A stretch of DNA of 48,180 nt from Deltaproteobacteria bacterium. GTDB taxonomy: Bacteria; Desulfobacterota; Desulfobaccia; Desulfobaccales; 0-14-0-80-60-11. Where the stretch lies: positions 1 through 48,180 of the forward strand of contig JAPLJC010000121.1 in the NCBI GenBank assembly GCA_026388765.1. Direction: 5' to 3'. The position numbers and the translations under genes are program-made. Position 1 is the stretch's first letter. Each line of letters starts with the position of its first letter. Below are positions 1-9,512 of this stretch, piece by piece. The notes under the pieces are model-generated. The model made no database searches. It was given only the letters and a program-made list of their open reading frames with translations, and was not told the DNA's origin.

Positions 1-2
1 TG

Positions 3-842
3 ATGATCCTGGACGGCCATACCCACATCTTTCCCGCTGAGGTCATCAACGGCCGGGAAGATTTTTTTGCCGATGAGCAGGCGTTACGGCTGCTGTATGA
101 ATCTCCCCAGTCCAAGATGGTGGGGCCGGAGGAGATGTTGACCGCCATGGAGGCGGAAGGCGTCGAGGCCTCGGTGGTCCTGGGGTTTCCCTGGCGGCGG
201 GAGCGCCATTGGCGGCAGCACAACGACTTGATCCTGGAGGCCCAGCGCCGCTGGCCGAAAAAATTCTTCGGGTTCTGCGCCGCCCATCCGGCCGTCCCCG
301 GGGTCGTGGCGGAGATCGAACGCTGCCTGGCCGCCGGGGCCCGGGGCATCGGCGAGCTGGCCTTCTATATGCGGGACCGCAGCGAGGACATCAAGTCCAT
401 CCTGGCCCCGGTCGCCGAACTCTGTCAGCATTACCGCGTCCCCCTGATGCTCCACGCCACCGACCGGGCCGGCCCCGTATATCCTGGCCGGTCCTTGACG
501 CCCCTGGGAGTCATTTACCGGGTAATCAAGGATTTTCCGGAGACCACCTGGATCCTGGCTCACTGGGGCGGGCGCCTGCCCTTTTATGGGCTGCTGAAGA
601 AAGAGGTCTCCGAAACCTTGCGGAACGTCTATTTCGACACCGCCGCCTCCCCTTATATCTACCGGCCGGTGATCTATAAGGTGGTGGCCGAGATGGTGGG
701 TCCGGAAAAGATCATCTTCGGCAGCGATTACCCCCTGCTGCCCCCCAGCCGCTATGTGAAAGAGATAGCCGAGGCCAACCTGCCGGCGGACTGGCAGGAG
801 ATGATCCTGGGAAAAAATTTGGCGCGGTTGATGGGTTTTTAG
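3..842 (+). CDS. Amidohydrolase family metal-dependent hydrolase (TIM-barrel)
   Basis: N-terminal DGHTHIFP, internal LMLHATD, WILAHWGG and C-terminal FGSDYPL motifs, typical of the amidohydrolase-2 family. Confidence 0.85.
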   Translation: MILDGHTHIFPAEVINGREDFFADEQALRLLYESPQSKMVGPEEMLTAMEAEGVEASVVLGFPWRRERHWRQHNDLILEAQRRWPKKFFGFCAAHPAVPGVVAEIERCLAAGARGIGELAFYMRDRSEDIKSILAPVAELCQHYRVPLMLHATDRAGPVYPGRSLTPLGVIYRVIKDFPETTWILAHWGGRLPFYGLLKKEVSETLRNVYFDTAASPYIYRPVIYKVVAEMVGPEKIIFGSDYPLLPPSRYVKEIAEANLPADWQEMILGKNLARLMGF

Positions 843-852
843 CTGTTAGCTT

Positions 853-877
853 TCAGCTTTCAGCGGTCAGCTTTCAG
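853..877. repeat. Left arm of a perfect 25-bp inverted repeat built from GCTTTCA-type heptamers
   Basis: tcagctttcagcggtcagctttcag is the exact reverse complement of 1735-1759. Confidence 0.9.
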
Positions 878-946
878 TTAAGAGCTAAAGGCTAAAGGTC
901 TTATCCAAATCGTTCCATTGTCCTTAAGGAATGAGAAAGAAGGTTT

Positions 947-1660
947 ATGATTAACGCGATCCCCTTTTTTTATGCTGACTTGATTGCTCGAATGATTCCT
1001 GGGGCAATTTCGTTAGCATTACTGGGTCTAACCACTTTTGAGCCGTTACACCCTTGGGCAGAATTCAATATGATGTCGGGTATGGCCATAATTTTACCGG
1101 TTTTTTATGCTGGCCAAGCTTATGTGATCGGTACTATTTTGGAGGTACTATTGAGTCGGCCCCTTGAAATACTCTATATTTGTGCTTTCAACAATGCATC
1201 CAAGACTTATTCGTGGACTTATGAAGGTCCTCAGAACATGCAGAAAGTTAAAAAGTCTGCAAAAGAACTCTCTAGAGCTTCCTTCGGTTACTTGATCGCG
1301 GCTATATCAAAAAAGGAAAGCGAAATAATATCACATATTGTGCGGTTCCATTCTGAAGCAAAGATGTGCTTTTCTGTTTTGTGTCTTTTTTTAGTTTTTC
1401 TCCTAGCCATTATTGTGCAGAAATCTAGTGACGTTTCAATTATAAGACCTATTTCAAACAATATCGCGTGGTTGTTTATCCTAATTTTAGCAATATTTGC
1501 CTTATTCTATGGCACATTGCAGAGATTAGCAAGTAGAAGCCGTTTTATATTGAGGGGGATAGAACGTTTGGCAGATGAAGAAGAATCGTCAGAAAATAAC
1601 CATAAATCTTCCAGTCTTATGGAACTACGCGATCAATTGTATACCTTTTCTAATAATTAG
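947..1660 (+). CDS. Hypothetical multi-pass membrane protein, AT-rich gene
   Basis: ORF with several hydrophobic segments; codon usage and base composition clearly more AT-rich than the neighbours. Confidence 0.65.
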   Translation: MINAIPFFYADLIARMIPGAISLALLGLTTFEPLHPWAEFNMMSGMAIILPVFYAGQAYVIGTILEVLLSRPLEILYICAFNNASKTYSWTYEGPQNMQKVKKSAKELSRASFGYLIAAISKKESEIISHIVRFHSEAKMCFSVLCLFLVFLLAIIVQKSSDVSIIRPISNNIAWLFILILAIFALFYGTLQRLASRSRFILRGIERLADEEESSENNHKSSSLMELRDQLYTFSNN

Positions 1661-1734
1661 TGAAGAAAAGCCTTTATTGGCTGTCTTGCATTGGCAGGGA
1701 AGCAAAATGTGGCGTTATTGATTTCATAAAAAAG

Positions 1735-1759
1735 CTGAAAGCTGACCGCTGAAAGCTGA
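1735..1759. repeat. Right arm of the perfect 25-bp inverted repeat
   Basis: ctgaaagctgaccgctgaaagctga, reverse complement of 853-877. Confidence 0.9.
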
Positions 1760-1765
1760 TAGCTT

Positions 1766-2665
1766 ATGTCAAGAATCTCTGCTCTAAGATTGGCCGCCTT
1801 GCTGGCCGCCTGCCTCCTGCTTCTCGTCGGCTCCGCCCTGGCGGCCTCTCCCCTGGTGGAGATCAAGGACCTGAAGCAGCCGGTGGCCGCCGGATCAATC
1901 ACCACCTATGCGGATTTGCTTAAGCTGGTCTTCCCGGAGCCGCCCGCTGGGGAGAAGGAGGCGCCTGAGACGCCGCCGGTGCGCAGCCTGAGCGACTACT
2001 TTAAAGCCCAGCCGCTGACCGCGAAGCAGGGCTACGGGGACGTCCTGGCCTTGCCTATCAAGGACCGGGGCCGGCCGCTGCTCCTGCTGCTCGTTTCTGC
2101 CACCGGGGAGAGGGTCGGGGAAGAAGGGGACGCCGAAGAACAGCATTTTGAGTTGCTGGCCTTATTTCAAACCGCCCCGGCTCCCAAGCTCCTGGACCTG
2201 GTGGACATCGGGCAAGGGATGACCATGGGGATGATCGAGGGTTTCTGGTGCAAAAATCCCCTGCTCAATCTGACCCCGGCGACCCAGGCCTGCATGGTTT
2301 TTCAGGAACATTTCAATTCTTCCCAGAGTTATCTGCAAATCCACCTGCTCTGGGTCCGAAACCAGCGTCTGGAGGAGCTCTTGGGCGTTTTCGCCTTTGG
2401 CGGGAAAGGCCTGTGTGAAAGCTTCGCCACCAAGGCGGTCTTTCGGACCCTCCCGGATAAAGGCCGGGAGTACCCCAAAGTGGTGGCCAGGCTGACCGTG
2501 ACGATGGAGCCGTCCCCCAAGGATGAGGAGTGCGACAAGCAGCGCCAGCGCGGGTTTACTCGCAGCTACCAGGGAACCTGGCGCTGGGACCCGGCCAAGC
2601 AGAAGTATCGCCAGGTCTCCGGCGACCTGGATAAGCTGTATAAATGGTATGAAAAGTATTATTGA
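1766..2665 (+). CDS. Hypothetical secreted protein
   Basis: Long ORF with N-terminal signal peptide (LAALLAACLLLLVGSALAAS). Confidence 0.75.
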   Translation: MSRISALRLAALLAACLLLLVGSALAASPLVEIKDLKQPVAAGSITTYADLLKLVFPEPPAGEKEAPETPPVRSLSDYFKAQPLTAKQGYGDVLALPIKDRGRPLLLLLVSATGERVGEEGDAEEQHFELLALFQTAPAPKLLDLVDIGQGMTMGMIEGFWCKNPLLNLTPATQACMVFQEHFNSSQSYLQIHLLWVRNQRLEELLGVFAFGGKGLCESFATKAVFRTLPDKGREYPKVVARLTVTMEPSPKDEECDKQRQRGFTRSYQGTWRWDPAKQKYRQVSGDLDKLYKWYEKYY

Positions 2666-2673
2666 TTAATGAA

Positions 2674-2727
2674 TGTAGAACCGCCGCCCTCGGCGGTTCG
2701 TGCGCCGGCGAGGGCGCCGGCGCTACA
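2674..2727. repeat. 54-nt BIME/REP-like double palindrome, copy 1
   Basis: tgtag-accgccgccctcggcggt ... gccggcgagggcgccggc-ctaca; 46/54 identical by hand count to 13243-13296. Confidence 0.75.
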
Positions 2728-2754
2728 TGGACTGCTATCAACAAAGGAACTAAC

Positions 2755-4374
2755 TTGGAACAAATTGCAGACGTACTGGTAATCGGTTCAGGGCTGGCGG
2801 GGCTCAGTTATGCCCTGAAGGTGGCGGATTTCGCCCGGGTCAATCTGGTCACCAAGAACGGCTTGACCGAGACCTCCACCAGCAAGGCCCAGGGGGGCAT
2901 CGCCGCAGTGCTCGGGCCGGATGACCGTTTCGAATATCACATCCAAGACACCCTCACCGTGGGGGAAGGCCTGTCCCACCCGGACATCGTCGAACTGGTG
3001 GTGCGCCAGGGTCCGGACCGCGTCCGGGAATTGATCGATCTGGGGGCCCACTTCGACCCCGGCGTTGGCAATGGCTACGACCTGGGCCGGGAGGGCGGTC
3101 ATTCCCGGCGGCGGGTGATCCACGCCCAGGACATGACCGGCGCCGAAGTGGAGCGCATCCTGTCCGAGAGGGTCCTGGCCCATCCCAATATCCAGGTCTT
3201 CGAAAACCACATGGGCGTCAATCTCATCACCTTAGAAAGGGTGGTGCGCCAGGGGCGGGTGGTGACCGAGTCGGAGAGCGCCTGCCTGGGGGCCTATGTC
3301 CTCAATAAGGAGACCGGCCAGGTGGACACCTTCCCGGCCCGCCTCACCCTCCTGGCCACCGGCGGGGTCGGCAAGGTCTACCTCTACACCAGCAATCCCG
3401 ACATCGCCACCGGCGATGGCGTGGCCATGGCCTACCGGGCCGGGGCCCTGATCGGCAACATGGAGTTCGTCCAGTTCCACCCCACCTGCCTCTACCATCC
3501 GGCGGCCAAGAACTTCCTCATCTCCGAGGCCTTGCGGGGCGAAGGGGCCGTCCTCATGGATCAGGCCGGGCGCCCCTTCATGGACAAGTATCATCCCTTA
3601 AAGGATCTGGCGCCCCGGGATACGGTGGCCCGGGCCATCGACACCGAGCTGAAAAAGAGCGGCGCCGATTATGTCTATCTGGACATCAGCCACAAACCGG
3701 CGGATTTTGTCCGGAGCCGCTTTCCCAACATCTATCAAAAATGCCTGGAGTTTGGCATCGACATTACCAAAGAGCCCATGCCGGTGGTGCCCGCGGCCCA
3801 TTATATGTGCGGCGGGGTGGCGACGGACGCCTGGGGCCGCACCACTATCAACAACCTGTTCGCCGTGGGCGAGGTCTCCATGACCGGCCTGCACGGGGCT
3901 AACCGTCTGGCCAGCAACTCGCTCCTGGAAGCCCTGGTCTTCTCCCACCAGGCCGCCCAGGTGGCCCGGGAAACCCTGCCCGACTTGCTCGCCAAGCCGC
4001 CGATCCCGGTGGCGGCCTGGAACACCTACGGTGCCAAGGACAGCGAGGAAGGCGTGGTGGTCTCCCACAGTTGGGATGAAATCCGGCGTTTCATGTGGAA
4101 CTACGTCGGCATCGTCCGCAGCGACAGCCGCCTGCTCCATGCCCAGGCCCGCATCGAACTGGTCCTGAAGGAGATCAACGATTATTACTGGAAATTTCTC
4201 CTCACCAGCGATCTCCTGGAATTGCGCAATATCGCCTACGTCGCCGACCTGATCATCCGCATGGCCCTCAGGCGCAAGGAAAGCCGGGGCCTGCACTACA
4301 CCCTGGATTATCCCAAGACGGATGACGACCACTTCCACCGGGATAGCCTGATCTCGTCGGAAGGCTGGCATTGA
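2755..4374 (+). CDS. nadB: L-aspartate oxidase
   Basis: ADVLVIGSGLAGLSYAL FAD-binding motif, TSTSKAQGGIAAVL, HPTCLYHP, MCGGVATDAWGRT, GLHGANRLASNSLLEALVF. TTG start at 2755 preferred because the 2662 ATG extension runs through the repeat at 2674-2727. Confidence 0.92.
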   Translation: MEQIADVLVIGSGLAGLSYALKVADFARVNLVTKNGLTETSTSKAQGGIAAVLGPDDRFEYHIQDTLTVGEGLSHPDIVELVVRQGPDRVRELIDLGAHFDPGVGNGYDLGREGGHSRRRVIHAQDMTGAEVERILSERVLAHPNIQVFENHMGVNLITLERVVRQGRVVTESESACLGAYVLNKETGQVDTFPARLTLLATGGVGKVYLYTSNPDIATGDGVAMAYRAGALIGNMEFVQFHPTCLYHPAAKNFLISEALRGEGAVLMDQAGRPFMDKYHPLKDLAPRDTVARAIDTELKKSGADYVYLDISHKPADFVRSRFPNIYQKCLEFGIDITKEPMPVVPAAHYMCGGVATDAWGRTTINNLFAVGEVSMTGLHGANRLASNSLLEALVFSHQAAQVARETLPDLLAKPPIPVAAWNTYGAKDSEEGVVVSHSWDEIRRFMWNYVGIVRSDSRLLHAQARIELVLKEINDYYWKFLLTSDLLELRNIAYVADLIIRMALRRKESRGLHYTLDYPKTDDDHFHRDSLISSEGWH

Positions 4375-4384
4375 TGGAGCCTTG

Positions 4385-5794
4385 ATGGCGGACCCGGAAA
4401 AAATCCTGCTGGCGGACGATGAGCCCCAAATCTTGGCCCTCCTCAGTGAGTTTCTCGGTAACCGGGGATATACCGTGCGGGCCGTGGCCGATGGCCGGGA
4501 GGCCCTGAAGGCCGTCCAGGAGGAAGAATTTCACCTCGCCTTGTTGGATCTGGGCCTGCCCGGGTTTTCCGGGCTGGAGCTGCTCTCCCGCATCAAGGAA
4601 CAGGCCCCACACACGGAGGTCATCCTGTTCACCGGGCACGCCGGGATGGACAGCGCCCTCCAGGCCTTGCGCCTGGGGGCCTATGATTACCTATTGAAGT
4701 CGGAGCTGCGTCTGGATAATCTCCAGGCCGTGGTGGTCCGGGCCCTGGAGCGGCGACGTCTGGACTTGAGCAACCGGGAACTCCTGGCCAACCTGCGCCG
4801 GGCCCAACAAGAGCTCTCCAGGCAGCGCGCCCAAGACCTCAGCCGGGTCCGCCGCCTGTGTGAGGCCCTGGCCGTGCCCCTCACCTGGGAACAGCTCTTT
4901 CACGGCTTGCTGAATCTCATCTGGGAAAGCATTCCCTTCAAGGTCTTGGGCCTGGAATTTCGGGGGGCCCACAAAGAACTCTCTCTGGAAGCCTTTCACC
5001 GCCAGCCGGGGTTGAATGAAGATACCGTGGATCGGACTAAAGCATGGCTGAAAGAGCGCTTCCGCCTGGCTGCCGAGGGGCTGCCGGATCCGGCGGCACC
5101 ACCGGCCGAGAGGCCGCTGCCCGAAGTCTTGGCAGCCGAGGCCCGGGCCGGTGAGAGCCTGGCCCTGGTGGCCGGCGGCCGGGATATCCCGTTCACCCCG
5201 GAAGAAGCCGAACTCTTCCGCATCCTTATCCTCCAGGGGGAGGCCGCCCTGAAAAACCTGGAGCTCTTTGAGGAGATCAAGAGCCTGGCCATCCGGGACG
5301 GCCTCACCGGCCTTTTCAACTACCGCCACTTCTGGGAGCTCCTGGCGCACGAAGTGGAGCAGAGCCGGCGTTATCAGACCCACCTGGCCCTGCTCTTCCT
5401 CGACCTGGATAACTTCAAGATCATCAATGATGCCCTGGGCCACTCCCGGGGAGACGTGGTGCTGAAGACCCTGGCCGACTACCTGCGAACCGCTCTGCGC
5501 CATGCTGACGTGGTCTGCCGCTACGGCGGCGAGGAGTTTGTGGCCCTGCTCCCCAAGACCCCGGTGGACCAGGCCGTGAAACTGGCGGAACGGCTGCGCC
5601 AAAAAATCTCCGAGATGACCATCCCCTTGCCGGAGCAGGACGTACAATTTACCGTGAGCATCGGGGTGGCGGGGCTGACGCCCGAGATGGACGGCGAGGC
5701 CCTGGTGGAGGCAGCCGACGCCGCCATGTACCGGGCCAAGAGGGCGGGGAAAAACCAGGTGTGCGGTCCGGATGCGACACTTGGCCAGACCTGA
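4385..5794 (+). CDS. Response regulator receiver / GGDEF diguanylate cyclase
   Basis: REC domain (ILLADDEPQILALL, LLDLGLPGFSG, LLKSE), C-terminal GGEEF active site with upstream RxxD (RHAD) I-site. Confidence 0.9.
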   Translation: MADPEKILLADDEPQILALLSEFLGNRGYTVRAVADGREALKAVQEEEFHLALLDLGLPGFSGLELLSRIKEQAPHTEVILFTGHAGMDSALQALRLGAYDYLLKSELRLDNLQAVVVRALERRRLDLSNRELLANLRRAQQELSRQRAQDLSRVRRLCEALAVPLTWEQLFHGLLNLIWESIPFKVLGLEFRGAHKELSLEAFHRQPGLNEDTVDRTKAWLKERFRLAAEGLPDPAAPPAERPLPEVLAAEARAGESLALVAGGRDIPFTPEEAELFRILILQGEAALKNLELFEEIKSLAIRDGLTGLFNYRHFWELLAHEVEQSRRYQTHLALLFLDLDNFKIINDALGHSRGDVVLKTLADYLRTALRHADVVCRYGGEEFVALLPKTPVDQAVKLAERLRQKISEMTIPLPEQDVQFTVSIGVAGLTPEMDGEALVEAADAAMYRAKRAGKNQVCGPDATLGQT

Positions 5795-5954
5795 ATCAGG
5801 GTGCGTTCGCACCGCGTCAGGACTTAATTTGCAGAGAGGGAATTGTCGGGTCGGTTCTCGAACCGCCCCTTTGGCGTCTTCTCAAAACAGTCATTCTTGG
5901 GCCTTTGGCCCACCCGTAATTTATGAAAAGTTTTCGGCAATTGTGGTTTTAAAC

Positions 5955-5985
5955 CTTGAACTTTGAACTTTGAACCTTGAACTTT
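5955..5985. repeat. Heptamer tandem repeat (TTTGAAC/CTTGAAC)n
   Basis: cttgaac-tttgaac-tttgaac-cttgaac-ttt. Confidence 0.75.
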
Positions 5986-5996
5986 CGGAACAGAAA

Positions 5997-6599
5997 CTAC
6001 GGAATCACCTCCAGCACCTTGATGCCTTCCTTATTCAGGGCCTCCACGATGGGGTCGAGATCGCACTTCTCCAGGCGAAAGTAATAAGCCCGCTGGAGGC
6101 CCCGGTCGGGGCCCAGGGCCAGATTGAGGATCTTGCCGCCGGCATCTTTGATGATCTTGGCGGCCGCCTCCAGGGCCTCGGGTTTGTCCTCTAAGGAGAG
6201 GTCCAGGCGCGAGCTGTTCCGGATCAGGCTCAGCATGGTGAGGAAGGCCCCGATCAGGTCCAGCATGGTAATCACCCCCACCAGCCGGTCGCCCTCCAGG
6301 ACCGGCAAGCCGCCGATCTTGTGCTCCTTGATCAGGCGGGCCGCCTCTTCTACCTCAGTGTCCGCGCCGACGCTGATGGGTGCCTTGATCATGACGTCCG
6401 CCACGGTGATCTTTTCCAGCATGGAGGCCAGGAGCACTTCCCGCAGGTCACGGGAGGTGAGCCAGCCCACCATGCGGCCCTTTTCCGTCACCGGCAGGTG
6501 GCGGATCTTTTGGTTTTGCATCAATTGCAACGCCTGACCCACCCGTTTGTCGGGAGTGATGGTGATGAGATCCCGGCTCATAATCTCGCTGACCCGCAT
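5997..6599 (-). CDS. CBS-domain pair protein with C-terminal ACT-like region (AcuB-like)
   Basis: MRVSEIMSRDLITITPDKRVGQALQLMQNQKIRHLPV and second CBS repeat ending DRLVGVITMLDLIGAFL. Confidence 0.85.
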   Translation of the reverse strand: MRVSEIMSRDLITITPDKRVGQALQLMQNQKIRHLPVTEKGRMVGWLTSRDLREVLLASMLEKITVADVMIKAPISVGADTEVEEAARLIKEHKIGGLPVLEGDRLVGVITMLDLIGAFLTMLSLIRNSSRLDLSLEDKPEALEAAAKIIKDAGGKILNLALGPDRGLQRAYYFRLEKCDLDPIVEALNKEGIKVLEVIP

Positions 6600-6742
6600 C
6601 TGCCCCTCCTGATCCCTGAATTAGTTCCCACCTTAAAACAGGCCGGAATAAATTTCAATGAAATTGCCGCAGTTGCAATCAGGGAGGGAGAAAAGAAAGG
6701 CGAAACAGCCGCCCCGGCTGTTCTTAAGTAGGCAAGGGGATT

Positions 6743-6772
6743 GCAGGGAGCGGTTCTTAAACCGCCCCCTGC
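6743..6772. repeat. Intergenic palindrome
   Basis: gcagggagcggttcttaaaccgccccctgc. Confidence 0.6.
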
Positions 6773-6792
6773 GAGGAATCCGGGAATTTGAC

Positions 6793-8049
6793 TTAATCGA
6801 TGAGCATCATCATCGCGGATATGGCAGACTTAGATGCCAGAGAGCCGAAGAAAGTCAATTTCGCGGGGGAAAAATTATAATTACTGGGACCAAATGCGGT
6901 GTTCCCTCCGGTAACGAAAAGACGGCCATCCACCAGGAGATTCAAGCCCACATTCCCCAGGTAACCATTGAGGGGGGTGGCTCCGGTAGGGGCCGAGAGG
7001 GCGCCGCTGGTCAGGTTGGCGGTGTAGACCCGAGCCTGCACCGGCATGGAAGGGTAAGGGGTGACAAAGGCCAACAGGTAAGCCTTATTCCGGCCGGCGT
7101 CCACTACCGGAGTCAACAAGCCTACCCCGCTCGAGGGCAGGGCGGGGGCAGTGGCGAATTTGGCGAAGCTCTTGGTGGCCGGATCAAAAGTAAACAAGCT
7201 ATAAGTGGAGGTGTTGATATTCGAAGCCAGGAAGAGGTACCGGCCATCCGGCAGCTTCTGGGCTTCAATGGCAATGCCGTTGTTCCAGTCCACACTGCCG
7301 CCGGTCACCCAACCCGGCTCTCCCGGCAGGAGATTGGCCTGGAGAATGCTGAAGCTGTTCAAAGCGGGATCGTACAGTTCTACCTGCTCAATAGTGGAGC
7401 CGCCGTAAACATCCATGCCGCCGCAGACCACCGCCTTGCCGTCGGCGGTGGGCAGCACCCGGGGATGGGACCTGCCGGTATTGAGTTGCTTGGTGGCGGT
7501 AAAGGTGTTCGCCGCGGGATCATACAAATCCCCATAGAGCCCGGCGGTGGGCTCGTACCAGGAGCCCACCACCAGCACCTGGCCGCCGGTCAGGGTGGCG
7601 GCCGCGGCTTCGGCCCGGGCATAATGCATGGCGCCGGTGGGCGTAAAATTGGCAGAGGTAGGATCAAAGACCTCTGCAGTCGTGGTGTAGCCTACCCCCA
7701 AGGGATCGGAAAAACCGCCGGCCAGGAGATAGCGACCGTCATTTAACCTGGCAATGGCGCACGTATCGTGGGTGAAATGCATTTGATGAGTGGTAAAACT
7801 GTTAGTGGCCGGGTCCCAAATTTCGGCGCTTTGCAGCGGCACAAAGTCGGTACCGTGGCCCCCGAAAAGCGCCGCCCGGCCATCGGCAAGGACGGTGACG
7901 GCATGCATCATCCGGGCCGTGGCGAGATTCGGACCCGTGGTAAAGGTGACGCCGCCGTTCTGGGCTTGGACGGACGAAACTCCGCCGAAAATTAGTGCGC
8001 CGAAAAGGATAAGAAGCATTAGCAGTGCAGGTTTAGGCGGTGATCTCAT
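6793..8049 (-). CDS. Secreted kelch/galactose-oxidase-like beta-propeller protein
   Basis: Signal peptide; repeated blades such as VLADGRAALFGGHGTD...AEIWDPATNSFT, LNDGRYLLAGGFSD...AEVFDPTSANFT. Confidence 0.8.
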   Translation of the reverse strand: MRSPPKPALLMLLILFGALIFGGVSSVQAQNGGVTFTTGPNLATARMMHAVTVLADGRAALFGGHGTDFVPLQSAEIWDPATNSFTTHQMHFTHDTCAIARLNDGRYLLAGGFSDPLGVGYTTTAEVFDPTSANFTPTGAMHYARAEAAAATLTGGQVLVVGSWYEPTAGLYGDLYDPAANTFTATKQLNTGRSHPRVLPTADGKAVVCGGMDVYGGSTIEQVELYDPALNSFSILQANLLPGEPGWVTGGSVDWNNGIAIEAQKLPDGRYLFLASNINTSTYSLFTFDPATKSFAKFATAPALPSSGVGLLTPVVDAGRNKAYLLAFVTPYPSMPVQARVYTANLTSGALSAPTGATPLNGYLGNVGLNLLVDGRLFVTGGNTAFGPSNYNFSPAKLTFFGSLASKSAISAMMMLID

Positions 8050-8295
8050 AATCCCTCCCACAAATTCTGTCTAAGAGTTCCAGGTTAAAGCCGATGGAAC
8101 GCAAACCGGGATTAAGCGAACCTCCCGGCGGTTACCCAAATGGCTGTAAAGAACCTCCTTCCCCCAAAATCAAATTTTACCTTGGTGGTCCGCTCGTTGG
8201 TGGAGGAGGAGCATATTATAGCAGAAATTATCATAAAAATATTTAGTAGAATCTGGCATTGCCCCGGTGCCCCTATTTTTCTCCATCCACCGATA

Positions 8296-8323
8296 AACAA
8301 GCCTCCCCATGGGGAGGCTTGTT
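8296..8323 (-). terminator. Perfect 28-bp palindrome, probable terminator downstream of the DUF2333-like gene
   Basis: aacaagcctccccatggggaggcttgtt; short T-run follows on the minus strand. Confidence 0.6.
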
Positions 8324-8354
8324 AAGGTGGCTTGATTGAAGACGGAAGGGCGAA

Positions 8355-9512
8355 TCAGTTGGTGGCCAGCTGAGTCTGGAGGGTGGAAATGACGTGCTCG
8401 GCCTCGCCGATGTAAGTCCCCATGTTGGCCCGGTGATTGGCGATCCAGCCGTCCTTGTCGCCGTTGAAGACGATCCAGGGCGCTAAGTGGGCGGCTTGGT
8501 GCAGGGCGTGGATGCCATCTTCCAGGAGCTTGGAGGAGTTCTTTTTCTGGAGTTCCTGGTGGAACTCCTTGCTCACCGCGTCCAGCATCTCCGCCATCCC
8601 CAGGGCGATGCCCCGGGAGAAGTAGAAGTAATCATCCGACACCCACCAGGACACCGGCTTGCCGTCGGACTCGCTGTCTTTGATGAGGTTGTGGAAGCTG
8701 CTGCCCAGCAAATCTTTATAGTTGCTGAGCAGGGCGATGAGATTGTCCACCCGGGAATAGTAGCGGCTGCGGCCTTTGTGCAGGCCTTCGATGTATTGCT
8801 CCAGGTCGTGCATGGCTTCCTGGTACTTGCCCGCGGCCGAGGGAAACCAGTATTTGTCCGGGCTCACCATGAAGTAGTTCATGGCTTCGTTGACCTGGGG
8901 ATTGTAGGCCTCCGTGGTGGCGAAGCGCGTCATGTTGACGTTCATCACCTCCACGGTACGCCGGGCCACCTCCAGGACGCCCAACTGGATGTTGTTGACG
9001 TTATCGGTGAGGCCCATCTTGCCGAAGATGATGCTGTTGGGGCGCCAGCCGAACCAGGTGCCGTTAATCTGGTCGTCCATGATCTTGATGAGAGCCCGGG
9101 TGAAGACCTCGCCCTTGGCCGGTTCCCGGGGCGGGGCCAGGGGGGCCGGCACCGGGACCGCGGGGCTCGGGTGCGCCGTCGCCGGTATTTTGGCCTCCGG
9201 GGTCGGGTGCACCCTGGCCGGAGTCCCGGCCTCACGGGTCGGGGCCGGGGCCAAGGCCTGCCCGGCTTCCGGAGCCTTTTCCGGCGCCTTCCCCAGCGAA
9301 GGGGCTGCGAATGGGTGGGTCTCCTGGGAAGGCGCCGTTCCCTGCCAGGACTGCCAGGTGAAGAGGGCGGCAAAAAAGAGGATGATCATCAGAGCCACCA
9401 GGAAAAAGCGGTAGCGCAGCAAAAGGGCCAGCAGGGATTTATCCGCCGGGTCGGGGCCTCCCGGCGGCAGGAGCATCGGCAGGTGCTCCGGATTCTCAGG
9501 TTTTGGGGTCAT
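8355..9512 (-). CDS. DUF2333-like inner-membrane anchored protein
   Basis: Single N-terminal TM segment, Pro/Ala-rich linker, conserved-looking DDQINGTWFGWRPNSIIFGKMGLTDNVNNIQLGVLEVARR. Start placed at the ATG in the ATGA overlap with the upstream gene. Confidence 0.7.
   Translation of the reverse strand: MTPKPENPEHLPMLLPPGGPDPADKSLLALLLRYRFFLVALMIILFFAALFTWQSWQGTAPSQETHPFAAPSLGKAPEKAPEAGQALAPAPTREAGTPARVHPTPEAKIPATAHPSPAVPVPAPLAPPREPAKGEVFTRALIKIMDDQINGTWFGWRPNSIIFGKMGLTDNVNNIQLGVLEVARRTVEVMNVNMTRFATTEAYNPQVNEAMNYFMVSPDKYWFPSAAGKYQEAMHDLEQYIEGLHKGRSRYYSRVDNLIALLSNYKDLLGSSFHNLIKDSESDGKPVSWWVSDDYFYFSRGIALGMAEMLDAVSKEFHQELQKKNSSKLLEDGIHALHQAAHLAPWIVFNGDKDGWIANHRANMGTYIGEAEHVISTLQTQLATN

Noticed and set aside
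1657-1905. 82-aa minus-strand ORF containing SYQLSAVSFQL
   Set aside because: The peptide is translated from the heptamer repeat; not a real gene.
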